64,000 nucleotides of DNA from Corynebacterium macginleyi (GCF_003688935.1 NZ_REGE01000009.1:25815-89814), one strand, 5' to 3'; shown: positions 9,739 to 19,674, counted from the stretch's first letter. The notes: generated from the sequence alone by a model not told the origin. Program-made: numbers and translations.

Positions 9739-10335
9739 TTAATTATCATCCACATTCACGGGATAGGTGGAATACAGAGGAAGGGGCATAGGCTGACGTT
9801 TCATGACATCGGCCCATAAATCAGCCGCGCCTGGCGCCACCACATCCTGCGCTAGGGCGGGTGCCACGAACCATTCACCGGCCTCGATTTCTTCCTCCAA
9901 CTGCCCGGGACCCCACTCGGCGTAACCGGCAAACATGCGCATGCCGGTGACCAGTGGCTCGATATCTTCCGGATTAGAGCGCAAATCCACGTGCGCTAGG
10001 CGCGGTGCAAGGCGACTGAGCTGATCTTCTTTATCCGGGTCGACTCCTTGCTTGACCTGCGCCAAACCCACGACGGATTGCTGGTTGAGCGGACCACCGA
10101 TATACAGTGCCTGCGGTTTGGCAATGACAGGCATCCATTCTGGAAGCACGTTAAAAATGGCCACTTCTGAGCGCTTGGTAAGGTCCACGCCGAAGGTCAT
10201 CATGTCATTGTGCTCCACCAACAAGATGACGGAACGGGCGAATTCCGGCGACAGCATCCCTGGTGCGGACACGAGCAACTGCCCGGGGGCGGGATCGTTG
10301 CGCTCGAGGGCATTAAATAATCTATCGGCAAACAT
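9739..10335 (-). CDS. YqgE/AlgH family protein (UPF0301)
   Basis: 198-residue cytoplasmic protein. The family signature is visible: PGQLLVSAPGML near the N-terminus, SVILLVEHND, LYIGGPL and an EWFVAPA segment. The molecular role of YqgE is not established, although AlgH affects alginate regulation in Pseudomonas. The start codon overlaps the cca stop by one base (TAATG), so translation is coupled and the two form an operon. Length is normal for the family. Confidence 0.92.
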   Translation of the reverse strand: MFADRLFNALERNDPAPGQLLVSAPGMLSPEFARSVILLVEHNDMMTFGVDLTKRSEVAIFNVLPEWMPVIAKPQALYIGGPLNQQSVVGLAQVKQGVDPDKEDQLSRLAPRLAHVDLRSNPEDIEPLVTGMRMFAGYAEWGPGQLEEEIEAGEWFVAPALAQDVVAPGAADLWADVMKRQPMPLPLYSTYPVNVDDN

Positions 10336-11771
10336 TACTGTTTAGACTCCCACCACTGGCGCAACTTCGCAATAGCTTCATCCCGCTCGAGGGGACCAAA
10401 TTCCAAGCGCATGTCTTTCAAGTAGGACCACGCCTGGCCAACTTCGGGCCCAGGGGAGAGACCCAGGATCTCCATGATCTCGTTGCCATCTAGATCTGGG
10501 CGCACCCGCGCAAGGTCTTCCTTGCGGCCGATTTCCGCAATTCGCTCTTCCAATTGGTCGTAGGTGCGCTGCAAGCGGCGCGCCTTCTTCGCATTGCGGG
10601 TAGTGCAATCGGCGCGCACCAGTTTGTGCAGTCGGGGAAGAAGTTCACCCGCATCATTGACGTAGCGCCGCACGGCCGAATCGGTCCATTGATTCTCCCC
10701 GAATCCATGGAAGCGCATGTGCAGATACACCAACTGGCCAATATCCTCCGTCGTGGCCTTGGGATATTTCAATTTCCGCAGCCGCCTGCGCGTCAGCTTG
10801 GCTCCCACTACCTCGTGGTGGTGGAAAGAGACTTTACCGTCAGTGTTATCGAAGGTATCGGGCTTGCCGATGTCGTGCAACAGCGCCGCCCACCGCAATA
10901 CCAGGTCCGGGCCGTCTTCTTCTTGATCCATTGCTTGGCGTAGCACCTTCAGTGAGTGCGCGTACACGTCCTTATGCTGGGCATGCTCATCCCTGGTCAT
11001 CCGCAGGGCGGGGATCTCCGGGAAGATATAGTCCGCAATTCCGGTATTCACCAGCAGGTCGATGCCATCCCACGGCGCTTTACCGCATATGAGCTTATCC
11101 AGCTCCACCTGGACGCGCTCCACCGTGATGCGCTGAATCTCTGCCGCCATATCGCGCATGGCCGCTACCACGCGGTCTGCCACGTGAAACTCTAATTGGG
11201 ACACGAAGCGTGCGGCGCGCAACATCCGCAGCGGGTCATCATGGAAGGAAATTTCTGGTTTATCCGGGGTGTCGAGCACCTTGTTGGCCACCTCGTGAAG
11301 GCCGCCGAGGGGATCGTGGAACTTAAAGGTGGCATCGGCAAGCAGCTCAATAGCCATGGCATTGACCTTGAAATCGCGCCGCACCAAATCGCCTTCCAGG
11401 CTGTCGCCGTAGAGGACCTCGGGGTTGCGCGACTGTCCATCATAGGAATCGGAGCGGAAGGTGGTTATTTCTATCTGTTGGCCCTTGTACACAGCGGATA
11501 CAGTGCCATAGGCGATACCGGTATCCCATACCGTTTCGGCCCACTCATCCATGATTTCCTTAACCACCTCCGGGCGCGCTGGGGTGGTAAAGTCCAGGTC
11601 ATTTCCCAAGCGGCCGAGAAGGGCATCACGCACCGAGCCGCCCACGAGGTAGAGGGCATGTCCGCGCTCGCTAAATTTCTCTACCAGCCCGCTCAATAAG
11701 CCACTAAGCGAGTTCACGGAAGCCTCCGCGCGCGCGAGAACGCCAATCAACTGAGTGTCCTGAAAATTCAC
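10335..11771 (-). CDS. cca: CCA tRNA nucleotidyltransferase
   Basis: 478 residues. Adds or repairs the 3'-CCA end of tRNAs. The class II nucleotidyltransferase head contains [13 protein letters not shown] and the DLDFTTPA metal-binding motif. The [10 protein letters not shown] helix and an HD domain ([11 protein letters not shown]) follow. The reading frame is open to 12026, but that extension is the antisense of the arginine-rich NUDIX N-terminus. TAGACT followed by seven bases precedes GTG 11771, supporting a leaderless start there. It is transcribed divergently from the NUDIX gene only 28 bases away, as in mycobacteria. Confidence 0.94.
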   Translation of the reverse strand: MNFQDTQLIGVLARAEASVNSLSGLLSGLVEKFSERGHALYLVGGSVRDALLGRLGNDLDFTTPARPEVVKEIMDEWAETVWDTGIAYGTVSAVYKGQQIEITTFRSDSYDGQSRNPEVLYGDSLEGDLVRRDFKVNAMAIELLADATFKFHDPLGGLHEVANKVLDTPDKPEISFHDDPLRMLRAARFVSQLEFHVADRVVAAMRDMAAEIQRITVERVQVELDKLICGKAPWDGIDLLVNTGIADYIFPEIPALRMTRDEHAQHKDVYAHSLKVLRQAMDQEEDGPDLVLRWAALLHDIGKPDTFDNTDGKVSFHHHEVVGAKLTRRRLRKLKYPKATTEDIGQLVYLHMRFHGFGENQWTDSAVRRYVNDAGELLPRLHKLVRADCTTRNAKKARRLQRTYDQLEERIAEIGRKEDLARVRPDLDGNEIMEILGLSPGPEVGQAWSYLKDMRLEFGPLERDEAIAKLRQWWESKQ

Positions 11772-11778
11772 GGGTGAG

Positions 11779-11791
11779 AGTCTACTACGAT
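11779..11791. promoter_or_regulatory. Back-to-back -10 elements of cca and the NUDIX gene
   Basis: AGTCTA at 11779-11784 is the minus-strand TAGACT of cca. TACGAT at 11786-11791 is the plus-strand -10 of the NUDIX gene. Each stands 7-8 bases from its start codon, so both messages would be leaderless and RNA polymerase can occupy only one promoter at a time. Confidence 0.6.
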
Positions 11792-11799
11792 TGGCAGGG

Positions 11800-12459
11800 A
11801 TGACTAACCAAGAACAAGGCTCCGCGCAAGGCCCTTCCAAAGGAGGCGGCCGTAACCGGCGGCGGCGTCGGCGGCGGCCGGATAACCGCACGCGCCGCAA
11901 TAACCAGCAGCGTAGGCAGCAACGCGGTGGCAATAACCACGGCACCTCCACCATCATGGAGACCCGCGATGAGACATCTGCGGGCGGTCTCGTAATCTCC
12001 GGGCTAGCCGAGTGCGTCGACGGCAACGGAAAGGTAGACCTGTCCCGCGTCTACGTGGCGTTGATTGGGCGCTTAGATCGCCGCGGCCGTCTATTGTGGT
12101 CCATGCCCAAAGGCCACGTGGAAAATGGCGAGGCCAAAGGGGTCACTGCAGAGCGCGAGGTATGGGAAGAAACCGGCATTTTCGGCGAGGTCTTTGCTGA
12201 CCTCGGCGTGATCGATTATTGGTTCGTCTCTGATGGCATCCGCATTCACAAGACGGTGCACCACCACCTGCTGCGCTATGTGGACGGCATCATGAACGAT
12301 GAAGATCCAGAGGTGACCGAGGTTTCTTGGATTCCCGTTTCTCAACTCATCGAGCACTTAGCGTACGCGGATGAACGCAAGCTCGCACGCATCGCGCACG
12401 ATCTCCTCCCTGATCTTGCACGAAAGGAAGCCGCCGCAGGGAAAGCGACCCCACGCTAA
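11800..12459 (+). CDS. NUDIX hydrolase with arginine-rich N-terminal tail
   Basis: 219 residues. The first 45 residues are low complexity (glycine, arginine, asparagine, glutamine) with an uninterrupted run of seven arginines, probably nucleic-acid binding. The NUDIX box is [23 protein letters not shown] in two parts: [10 protein letters not shown] then REVWEETG, with the metal-binding REVWEE. The substrate is unknown, but the position opposite cca and before DUF6049-murJ matches the mycobacterial Rv3908 gene, an oxidised-nucleotide hydrolase (MutT4). TTG 11791 is possible, but ATG 11800 is eight bases after TACGAT and is preferred. Its stop overlaps the next ATG (TAATG). Confidence 0.9.
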   Translation: MTNQEQGSAQGPSKGGGRNRRRRRRRPDNRTRRNNQQRRQQRGGNNHGTSTIMETRDETSAGGLVISGLAECVDGNGKVDLSRVYVALIGRLDRRGRLLWSMPKGHVENGEAKGVTAEREVWEETGIFGEVFADLGVIDYWFVSDGIRIHKTVHHHLLRYVDGIMNDEDPEVTEVSWIPVSQLIEHLAYADERKLARIAHDLLPDLARKEAAAGKATPR

Positions 12460-14684
12460 TGCACCAGCGCCTCAAATCATTCGCCGCAGCTGGCGGTTGC
12501 GCGGTACTCGCCGCTTGGGGAGTATTCCTACCGAACGCGGCGGCCGAAATGGACTCTGTCCCGGATGGGCTAACGGATATCCAAGCCTGGCTGGGTGCGC
12601 GCGGCCCAGAGCGCGCTGATCTTGATCTTATCGAGGCCCCGCCCTTTACCGTAGGCACAGACCTGCGGCTGCGCTTCCGCGTGCATAACCCCACCGATCA
12701 GCCCTTGGAAGATCTGCAGGTAACTAGCCGCCGCAGCGACAGCGTGGCTAATGCGGCAGAAGCCCGGACGGAAATGGCCACCGGTGATTTTCCTTATTAT
12801 GGCCCGGCTATGACCACAGCACCACTGCAACCAGGTGAAACCCGGGAGATAAGTTTCACCGTACCCAGTGATTTAAATGCCGAACGCACCTTAGCAATTA
12901 GTGAACCGGGTGCCTATCCGCTGCTATTTACCTTGACCGGCACTCTCGAGGGTGATCCGGTGAGCCTAGCTGAAGAACGCTTTATAGCCCACTTCTCTGA
13001 CCAGGGCTCTACGGACGCCACAGCTGCCGATGCGGCCACGGCACCGGCACAAGAAAACGGCGAACCCGAAGATTCCCAACCGCCCGATCTCACGGTGGTC
13101 TATCCCATTAGCGCAGACCTCAACATCGTGCCCGGCGGACTTGGCGGAGAAGAGCTCATCTTATCCTCCGATGATTTAGGGCACGAGCTGCACCAAGGCG
13201 GCCGGCTCGATAGGTTGGTTTCTACCTACGAGGAGCATGACTTGCAGGGGGCGGGCTGCGTGGCCATCGACCCCGCGTTACTCGATACCGTCGACCGCAT
13301 GTCACAAGGCTATACGGTCAATTCTACTCGTCCCGCGCAAGGCGATCGCCCCAAACGCCTGCGCGATTCTTGGTCGCGCAGCAGTGATAATGACAAGGGC
13401 GAGCCAGGTGCCGCAAAAAATGACGCCGAGCGGTGGCTGGAGCGCCTGCGCCAATTAGATTGTTTCATCGCCATGCCTTGGGCCAATGCAAATGCCTCTG
13501 CAGTAGCAAGAGCCAATAATCCCGCCCTTCTCTTTGAAGGTTTGGAGCGCGGCAACCAGACCATCGAGCGCATCCTGGGCAAGGCGCCGGCCAGCAATAT
13601 TTTGGCGGTAGGTTCCGGCTATATTGACCAAAAATTACCGGTTCCATCCCTGGTTGCGGATAATTCAAACTGGTCCGGGGAGGCCGCGACTTTCGATGCC
13701 TCACTTGGCGCCCTGCTATCCCAAACCGGTTCCAAGCCACAAACGGTTGGCTATTCCAATCCGGAGCTGCGCTATGACTACACCAAAGATTCTGCTCTGT
13801 CCCGCGCCATCACAGGCGCGGCGGCTCTCAGCCTCGCGGGCGGGCAAGATACCGTGGCCAAGCTTCCCAACTACCTCGACCCAAGCGCGGCCGAGCGTGC
13901 ACTCACCGCCGCGCACAACCTCCTCGCGTCCGGCCACTCCCGGCCCCGTGCGATCAGTGCGGTGGAATTACAGCAGGGCAACCCCAACGCCCCCACCGGC
14001 AGTCCCTTTGTTGATCCGGCAGTGTTCTCAGAACCCGAAATGGCACGCGTTGAGCAACAGGCGCGTTATACCGATGAACTAATGAATATCGTCGTCGATG
14101 ACCCTGATATCACCTTGACGCGCTCTGAATTCGTGCTGCCGCTGCGCCGCGATCTGCTCAATTCCTTATCATTAAATAATCGCGATAGCCTGGGCACCCA
14201 CGCTGCAGCGCGCCAGTCCTTTTCCCGCACCATGGAGATGCACTCCAATACGCTGCGAGATCTGCGCGATTCCGTCTCCCTCATCCCACCAGGCAACGTT
14301 TATACCCGCGTGTCTGAGTCATCACCCCTGCTCTTCGTCGCCCAAAATGGACTGCCATTGCCGGTCGAGGCGAAGCTGCAATACGACGCCCCCGATGACA
14401 CGCGACTCAACACGCCCAAAAGCGTCCGAATTCCCGCTAAAGGTTCTATTACTTTATCCATGACCGCTGATATGCCAAAGGACGCGGATCGCACGGATAT
14501 CGGGCTGTGGCTGGCCACTCCTGAAAATCAGACCATTTCGCAGCCCATCACTATCTCGGTGCAGACACGTGCCGGTATCGTAACCTTATACGCAGCCGGC
14601 ATAGCCGGCGCTCTCGCGCTGGTTTTGGCTACGCTCTTTCGGCTTGGCCGTCACCGACGCAAAAATCACAAGGCTGAAAAATAA
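12459..14684 (+). CDS. DUF6049 family secreted/membrane-anchored protein
   Basis: 741 residues. A signal peptide ([13 protein letters not shown] with the cleavage region near PNAAAEM) is followed by a large extracytoplasmic region of immunoglobulin-like beta domains and a central segment related to DUF6049. A single C-terminal helix (about residues 705-728) and a basic tail (RLGRHRRKN) anchor it with an inward C-terminus. The same gene lies between a NUDIX gene and murJ in mycobacteria (Rv3909), so a role in cell-wall assembly with MurJ is inferred from position, not shown. Start overlaps the NUDIX stop by one base, so expression is coupled. Confidence 0.82.
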   Translation: MHQRLKSFAAAGGCAVLAAWGVFLPNAAAEMDSVPDGLTDIQAWLGARGPERADLDLIEAPPFTVGTDLRLRFRVHNPTDQPLEDLQVTSRRSDSVANAAEARTEMATGDFPYYGPAMTTAPLQPGETREISFTVPSDLNAERTLAISEPGAYPLLFTLTGTLEGDPVSLAEERFIAHFSDQGSTDATAADAATAPAQENGEPEDSQPPDLTVVYPISADLNIVPGGLGGEELILSSDDLGHELHQGGRLDRLVSTYEEHDLQGAGCVAIDPALLDTVDRMSQGYTVNSTRPAQGDRPKRLRDSWSRSSDNDKGEPGAAKNDAERWLERLRQLDCFIAMPWANANASAVARANNPALLFEGLERGNQTIERILGKAPASNILAVGSGYIDQKLPVPSLVADNSNWSGEAATFDASLGALLSQTGSKPQTVGYSNPELRYDYTKDSALSRAITGAAALSLAGGQDTVAKLPNYLDPSAAERALTAAHNLLASGHSRPRAISAVELQQGNPNAPTGSPFVDPAVFSEPEMARVEQQARYTDELMNIVVDDPDITLTRSEFVLPLRRDLLNSLSLNNRDSLGTHAAARQSFSRTMEMHSNTLRDLRDSVSLIPPGNVYTRVSESSPLLFVAQNGLPLPVEAKLQYDAPDDTRLNTPKSVRIPAKGSITLSMTADMPKDADRTDIGLWLATPENQTISQPITISVQTRAGIVTLYAAGIAGALALVLATLFRLGRHRRKNHKAEK

Positions 14685-14704
14685 AAGTTGAAGTTGTATC
14701 CCCT

Positions 14705-17700
14705 ATGACCGAAAAAGATGGCCACCAGGCCCACCCCGCGGAGAAGGCCCCTGCAGGCGCAGTAGACCCCACGGACACCGCCCTCAATGCGGAAAAGAGC
14801 CGTGTATCGGTTACCGCCGGCGCACGCGGCCGCATCGTACGCGCTTCTCCACCCGCACCGGTACCAGAAAAGCGGCCCACGTCCTCAGCGCAAAACGCTA
14901 CTGTGCCCCCTGAGGAAGACAAGTCTGCGCTGACTGGCCGCAATGCGGGGGTAGAGGCATCTAATCAGGATGTCATCCGCGCGACGGGGACGATGGCCAT
15001 CGCCACGCTGCTCTCGCGCATCACCGGCTTCCTGCGGCAGATGCTCATTGGCGCCACCCTTGGTGCCACGGTGGGTACGGCCTTCAGTAGCGCCAACCAG
15101 ATCCCCAACCTGGTCACCGAAATCGTGCTGGGTGCGGTACTGACCTCATTGGTGGTTCCGGTTTTGGTCCGCGCAGAAAAGGAAGACTCGGACCGCGGCG
15201 AAACCTTCGTCCGCCGACTTTTTACCCTGGCGTTTTCCATCCTGGGCATTGTCACAATCCTCTCCGTAATCTTCGCACCATTCTTGACGAGGATGATGCT
15301 GCCTGAAGATTCCAAGGCCAATGCCGTACAGGCAACATCGTTGGCCTTCTTGCTCTTACCGCAGATCCTGTTCTACGGCCTTTTCGCCCTTTTCCAGGCG
15401 GTATTGAATACCAAGAATATCTTCGGCCCTGGTGCCTGGGCGCCGGTGATCAATAACATCATTTCCATCAGCGTCCTATTGGCATATCGCTTTTTGCCAG
15501 GCCGCCTCGACCCACACGATCCTACGCCGGTGGCGGATCCACACATCATGTTGTTGGGTCTGGGCACCACCACTGCGGTGATTGTGCAGTGCTTAATCCT
15601 GGTGCCGTACCTGAAGAAGGTCGGCATCAACCTGCGCCCGAAGTGGGGCCTAGATGCCCGCATCAAGCAATTCGGCGGCATGGCGCTAGCGATTATCACC
15701 TATGTAGCCATCTCTCAGCTAGGTTACGTGGTCACCTCTCGCGTGGCGGCATATGCCGATGCAGGCGCACCGCTGGTTTACCAGAACGCGTGGCTGATGC
15801 TACAGGTACCGTATGGCGTTATCGGCGTGACCTTGTTGACCGCCATCATGCCGCGGCTTTCGCGCAATGCCGCCGATGGCGATGTCGATGCCGTGGTACG
15901 CGACCTCACCTTAGGTACCAAGCTGACCTTCATCGCACTTATCCCCATCGTCATTTTCATGACTGGTTTCGGCGTCCCTATCGCCCGCGCGCTATTCCAG
16001 TACGGCGCCTACGGCGCGGACAGCGCGGAGCAGCTCGGTCTAACCATCAGTTTTTCCGCCTTTACCCTGATCCCTTATGCATTGGTGCTGCTGCACCTGC
16101 GCGTTTTCTACGCTAGGGAAGAAGCGTGGACACCCACGTTTATTATTGCCGGCATTACCTTGACCAAGATCGTGCTGACCTTGCTGGCCCCGCTGATGAC
16201 CAGCAACTCGGACCGGGTGGTCATGCTTCTCGGTACCGCCAACGGCTTTGGCTTTGTCTCCGGTGCGGTCATCGGCGGCTTCCTGCTCAAGCGCAAGCTG
16301 GGCAGCCTGGGTGGCAAGGCCGTAACCCAGACGGTCGTTTGGTCCTCTGGCGCCGGCGCGATAGGCCTGGCGGTGTCGTGGGCGCTGTACTGGCTCATGA
16401 AACTGGTCTTGCCGGCGCAACTGCCTTCGATCGTGTCGCTGGTCAAAGTCGTCATACTAGGCATCGTCTTTGTGATTATCACCGGGCTGGTCTTGTCCAA
16501 GTCTTCCCTGCCTGAGGTCCAAAATCTGGCCCGCGCCCTCCAGCGCATACCGGGAATGTCCCGGTTCATCACGGTGGACAAGTCCAAGGCCATCGAGGTT
16601 GAGCAACCCGGCCTGCAGGAAATTCAGCCGGTCTACACACAGGATTCCTTCACCGCCACCTTGGTTCCACCACCGATGTCCGCCGGAATCGTCCGCGGTC
16701 CGCGCTTAGTGCCTGGCGCCCCAGTCTCGGACGGTCGCTTCCGCCTCCTGCAGGACCACGGCGCGGTCTCCGGCGCTCGATTCTGGCAGGCCCGCGAACA
16801 ATCCACCGGCCGTCTCGTGGCGCTGACGTTCGTTGATACTAATACCCAGGCGCCCATCGCGCCGTCGACGCCCACGGTCTCTGCCCGCCGGTCCGCCGAA
16901 ATCTCCCGCAATACCCGGCGCTTGGCCGAGCTCCACCTCGAGACCATGCCGGACAATATCGAGATTTTGTCCTATCGCACCGGCTGCCTGGTGGTGGCTG
17001 ATTGGTTTGAGGGCACCTCCCTCAAGCAAGTGGCAGAGGCAGATAACCTCGATCCCAATTCCGTTGCCCGCGCTACCGCGCCGCTCTTTGCCGATGCCGC
17101 CACGGCCCACGAAGCTGGCCTGATCCTCGGTGTAGAACACCGCGACCGCTTCCGCGTATCCGTATCCGGCATCGTAAAGGTTGCCTTCCCCGCGGTGCTG
17201 GATGGTACGTCTGCGGAAAGTGACCGCGAGGCCCTAAGCTCCGCACTAAACCTGCTAGTCGAATCCACCGAACCATCGCCGAAGAAGCTGCGCGATATTT
17301 CCGATGACGCCAATCTCACCGCCGATGAAGCCGCAGAACGCCTGGAAACGGCACGGCTGGCCTTTAATGCCGCGGATGCTGAAACGCGCGAAGAAAAACT
17401 GGTAGCGCTACAGAAGGCGGAAGGGTTGACCTCGGCGGGCATCGCCAAGCGCCTGCGTGAATTCGCACCGGAAGAGCAAGAAGAAAAAACGGAGGCCCTC
17501 CCCATGGTCGTTGACGATGAACCCTCGCAGGAAGAGGATCCTCAGCAAGAACCCGGCTTTGGCGGTCGCGGTTACTCCGGCTCCGGCGTCGTGGTCATCG
17601 GCATTTTCGCCACCATCTTTGTCGTGGGCATGGCAGCGCTGACGACGTGGGTCATGTCCCTGCTCAGCGATGTAGAAAAGTCCGGTTCTGTTACTGAAAC

Positions 17701-18142
17701 CGTACAGGATTCCACGATGATACCGGATACCCCACCGGTACACCTCAAGGAATCATCCGTCATCACAGTGCCAGACGGCGAGGATAACGAGCAGCTTATT
17801 GATGGCAAGACGATCACCACCTGGTCTACGAAGGAATCCGGTTCCGGCGCCTTAGTCACCCTGCATAACCCGGCCCACCTTTCGGTCATGACCGTAACTC
17901 ACACCAGGTCGAATGGCGCACATTACGAAATTTACGGCGTCAATAAAGGTGATTTCGATCCGGAGCACCCGCAGTTAAATTCCCTTCCAAAATTGGCGGA
18001 GGGGAAGTTCAAGCATGCAGACGAAAACCTGGAGCTAAAAGAAACGCCCCAGCAATTCGATGCCGCGCTCATAATCTTTTCGGAACTACCTAAATCGAAA
18101 GAGGTTACGTTGGGAGAAATTCAGCTTGTAGGCCATCCTTAA
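14705..18142 (+). CDS. murJ: Lipid II flippase MurJ fused to pseudokinase and extracellular domain
   Basis: 1145 residues. After a 75-residue cytoplasmic tail, the MurJ/MviN core (about residues 90-625) has 14 or so helices and the SRITGFLRQMLIG motif. A cytoplasmic protein-kinase-like domain follows (about 677-930), then one helix (about 960-985, VVVIGIFATIFVVGMAA) and an outside beta domain to the end. The kinase is degenerate: no VAIK lysine (VALTF instead) and no HRD or DFG. Same architecture as mycobacterial Rv3910, where the phosphorylated pseudokinase binds FhaA. It flips lipid II across the membrane. It stands 20 bases after the DUF6049 gene, and a CwlM homologue lies 6 kb downstream. 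Confidence 0.93.
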   Translation: MTEKDGHQAHPAEKAPAGAVDPTDTALNAEKSRVSVTAGARGRIVRASPPAPVPEKRPTSSAQNATVPPEEDKSALTGRNAGVEASNQDVIRATGTMAIATLLSRITGFLRQMLIGATLGATVGTAFSSANQIPNLVTEIVLGAVLTSLVVPVLVRAEKEDSDRGETFVRRLFTLAFSILGIVTILSVIFAPFLTRMMLPEDSKANAVQATSLAFLLLPQILFYGLFALFQAVLNTKNIFGPGAWAPVINNIISISVLLAYRFLPGRLDPHDPTPVADPHIMLLGLGTTTAVIVQCLILVPYLKKVGINLRPKWGLDARIKQFGGMALAIITYVAISQLGYVVTSRVAAYADAGAPLVYQNAWLMLQVPYGVIGVTLLTAIMPRLSRNAADGDVDAVVRDLTLGTKLTFIALIPIVIFMTGFGVPIARALFQYGAYGADSAEQLGLTISFSAFTLIPYALVLLHLRVFYAREEAWTPTFIIAGITLTKIVLTLLAPLMTSNSDRVVMLLGTANGFGFVSGAVIGGFLLKRKLGSLGGKAVTQTVVWSSGAGAIGLAVSWALYWLMKLVLPAQLPSIVSLVKVVILGIVFVIITGLVLSKSSLPEVQNLARALQRIPGMSRFITVDKSKAIEVEQPGLQEIQPVYTQDSFTATLVPPPMSAGIVRGPRLVPGAPVSDGRFRLLQDHGAVSGARFWQAREQSTGRLVALTFVDTNTQAPIAPSTPTVSARRSAEISRNTRRLAELHLETMPDNIEILSYRTGCLVVADWFEGTSLKQVAEADNLDPNSVARATAPLFADAATAHEAGLILGVEHRDRFRVSVSGIVKVAFPAVLDGTSAESDREALSSALNLLVESTEPSPKKLRDISDDANLTADEAAERLETARLAFNAADAETREEKLVALQKAEGLTSAGIAKRLREFAPEEQEEKTEALPMVVDDEPSQEEDPQQEPGFGGRGYSGSGVVVIGIFATIFVVGMAALTTWVMSLLSDVEKSGSVTETVQDSTMIPDTPPVHLKESSVITVPDGEDNEQLIDGKTITTWSTKESGSGALVTLHNPAHLSVMTVTHTRSNGAHYEIYGVNKGDFDPEHPQLNSLPKLAEGKFKHADENLELKETPQQFDAALIIFSELPKSKEVTLGEIQLVGHP

Positions 18143-18183
18143 TACCGCGGCCACCGGGCTGGGAAAGAAATTTACTTCAACGC

Positions 18184-18211
18184 TTGACTAAATTGCCCGG
18201 CTTGGTATCGT
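18184..18211 (+). promoter_or_regulatory. Sigma-A type promoter of the yceI gene
   Basis: TTGACT at 18184-18189 and TATCGT at 18206-18211 are separated by 16 bases, a good vegetative promoter. The start codon at 18252 leaves a leader of about 33 bases with a GGAG ribosome site, so this gene is not leaderless. Confidence 0.65.
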
Positions 18212-18251
18212 GGTTGATGTTAAGTCAACAATGACGTTAGGAGAATCAACT

Positions 18252-18785
18252 ATGTCCCTTGCAGCAGGTAGCTACACCATCGACAAAGAGCACACCGTTA
18301 TCGGCTTCGTTACCAAGCACGCCATGGTCACCAAGGTGCGCGGCAACTTCGGTGAATTCAAAGGCACCATCAACGTCTCCGAGAACATCGCCGACTCCAC
18401 TGCAGAGGCCACCATTAAGGCTGCTTCTATCTCCACCGGCAACGAGGACCGCGACGGCCACGTAAAGAACGAAGATTTCTTTAACGTAGAGGAATATCCA
18501 GAACTTTCCTTCACCACCACCAACATCAACGTTGACGAGGACGGCAACGGCACCGTCACTGGTGACCTCACCATCAAGGGCACCACCAAGTCCGTCGACC
18601 TCAAGGTTGAAGAGGTCGCTACCGCAGAAGACCCATTCGGCAACTTCCGCTTGGGCTTCGAAGCACAGACCAAAATCAATCGCAAGGACTTCGGCATTGA
18701 TTTCAATGCTCCGCTCAAGACCGGCGGCGTCCTCGTTTCAGAAGACATCAAGATCGAGCTCGAAATTTCTGCCATCAAGCAGTAA
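18252..18785 (+). CDS. YceI family lipocalin-like protein
   Basis: 177 residues, the family's size. YceI proteins form an extended lipocalin-like barrel that binds isoprenoid or other amphiphiles. Visible marks: SYTIDKEHTVIGFVTKH at the N-terminus, the RDGHVKNEDFFNVEEYP loop (usual R-H-L-x-S-x-D-F-F-D) and a C-terminal NRKDFGIDFN. No signal peptide is seen, so this copy is cytoplasmic. The frame extends to 18210 with weak starts, but ATG 18252 follows TTAGGAG by eight bases. Its ligand in corynebacteria is unknown. A strong terminator follows. Confidence 0.92.
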   Translation: MSLAAGSYTIDKEHTVIGFVTKHAMVTKVRGNFGEFKGTINVSENIADSTAEATIKAASISTGNEDRDGHVKNEDFFNVEEYPELSFTTTNINVDEDGNGTVTGDLTIKGTTKSVDLKVEEVATAEDPFGNFRLGFEAQTKINRKDFGIDFNAPLKTGGVLVSEDIKIELEISAIKQ

Positions 18786-18838
18786 TCGCACTTCCTCAAA
18801 AACCTTGAGCTTTTACACCCTCCTGGTTACCAACGACC

Positions 18839-18886
18839 AAAGCCCGTGCCGGGTACCTACTCGGCCGCGGGCTTTAGCCGTTTTTT
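18839..18886 (+). terminator. Rho-independent terminator after yceI
   Basis: AAAGCCCG ... CGGGCTTT arms (18839-18846 and 18868-18875) with an inner GCC/GGC pair, followed by a six-T run at 18881-18886, 53 bases after the yceI stop. Confidence 0.8.
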
Positions 18887-19320
18887 GGTCATACCTCACA
18901 GGCTCGACCCCCAGCCCAGCAGCTTCCCGGCTCGCTCGAAACAACTGCACACAACTTATGCTGGCTGGAGATACATTGCGCCCACGCTAGCGTGGCACCG
19001 CGCCCATACCAGAGCGCCGATGTACAACCACCGAGGCTTCTACTGTAAAAACTCACCCTTCCTTCACTCCTAGGATGCAGTACCGTAGCCATTGAAGGTT
19101 GACAAACGTCACATCCGCCCTTAATGATCGTGTACACGTCCTTGAGGTGGGTGGATTCGATGCATGCATCTGCGCCTACGCAAATAATCAGACGGATCTT
19201 GATTGTCCAAACACAAACCCTGATCTCGTGATTCGTATTGACGGCGTGACAAAGCTGGACGTGGTTTCCTCCCTAGGAATCACCGACAGAATTGCCGTGA
19301 TGAGACGCAAGGAGAACACC
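18887..19320. other. 434-bp intergenic stretch before a small membrane protein gene
   Basis: No gene with coding character is apparent. There is a TTGACA at 19099-19104 with an AT-rich TAATGAT about 17 bases further on. A frame starting at that TTG would add 74 residues to the next protein, but they resemble no family and include the -35 itself. I read it as a promoter with a roughly 190-base leader. Confidence 0.35.
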
Positions 19321-19674
19321 ATGAAAAAAGCCACTACTTCACGAGGCCTCACCTACGCATCGCTGGGAATTTTAGCGGTCTCCTCGTCTCTGTGGGCTAT
19401 GTACATGCAAGACAATGCATTTACGGTTATTGGGCTGCTTTTGGGAACGGCAGTCACCGCCTGGCAAATTCATGACTATAAGGCGACGATTCCACTTGCC
19501 GTAAATTCCATCGCGATAGCCGCGGGGTTTGTCTCAGCTGTGGGCTTTGCGGTCCGAGAGAACTTTTCAAATTCCGCAATGGCATCGTTTGGCTTTGCCA
19601 CGGCTGGCGGATTGATCATATTCCTTGTTTTCGCTGCTATCGCGATTATCAAATCGCGGGAAAGTGAAATCTGA
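19321..19674 (+). CDS. Small membrane protein of unknown function
   Basis: 117 residues, four hydrophobic helices (for example YASLGILAVSSSLWAMYM and IIFLVFAAIAII) with a short basic N-terminus and a charged KSRESEI end. No recognised family. ATG 19321 follows AAGGAG at 19308-19313 with eight bases between, a convincing ribosome site, while the longer frame back to 19099 lacks one. It stands alone between the yceI terminator and pepN. Confidence 0.7.
   Translation: MKKATTSRGLTYASLGILAVSSSLWAMYMQDNAFTVIGLLLGTAVTAWQIHDYKATIPLAVNSIAIAAGFVSAVGFAVRENFSNSAMASFGFATAGGLIIFLVFAAIAIIKSRESEI

Noticed and set aside
11166..11181. Half parS (CACGTGAAAC) inside cca
   Set aside because: The left half does not match and it is outside the cluster.
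11772..12026. N-terminal extension of cca
   Set aside because: It is the antisense of the NUDIX arginine-rich tail; family similarity starts after GTG 11771, which has a properly spaced -10.
19099..19320. 74-residue upstream extension of the small membrane protein
   Set aside because: Starts with the TTG of a probable -35 element and lacks a ribosome site, while ATG 19321 has a good one.
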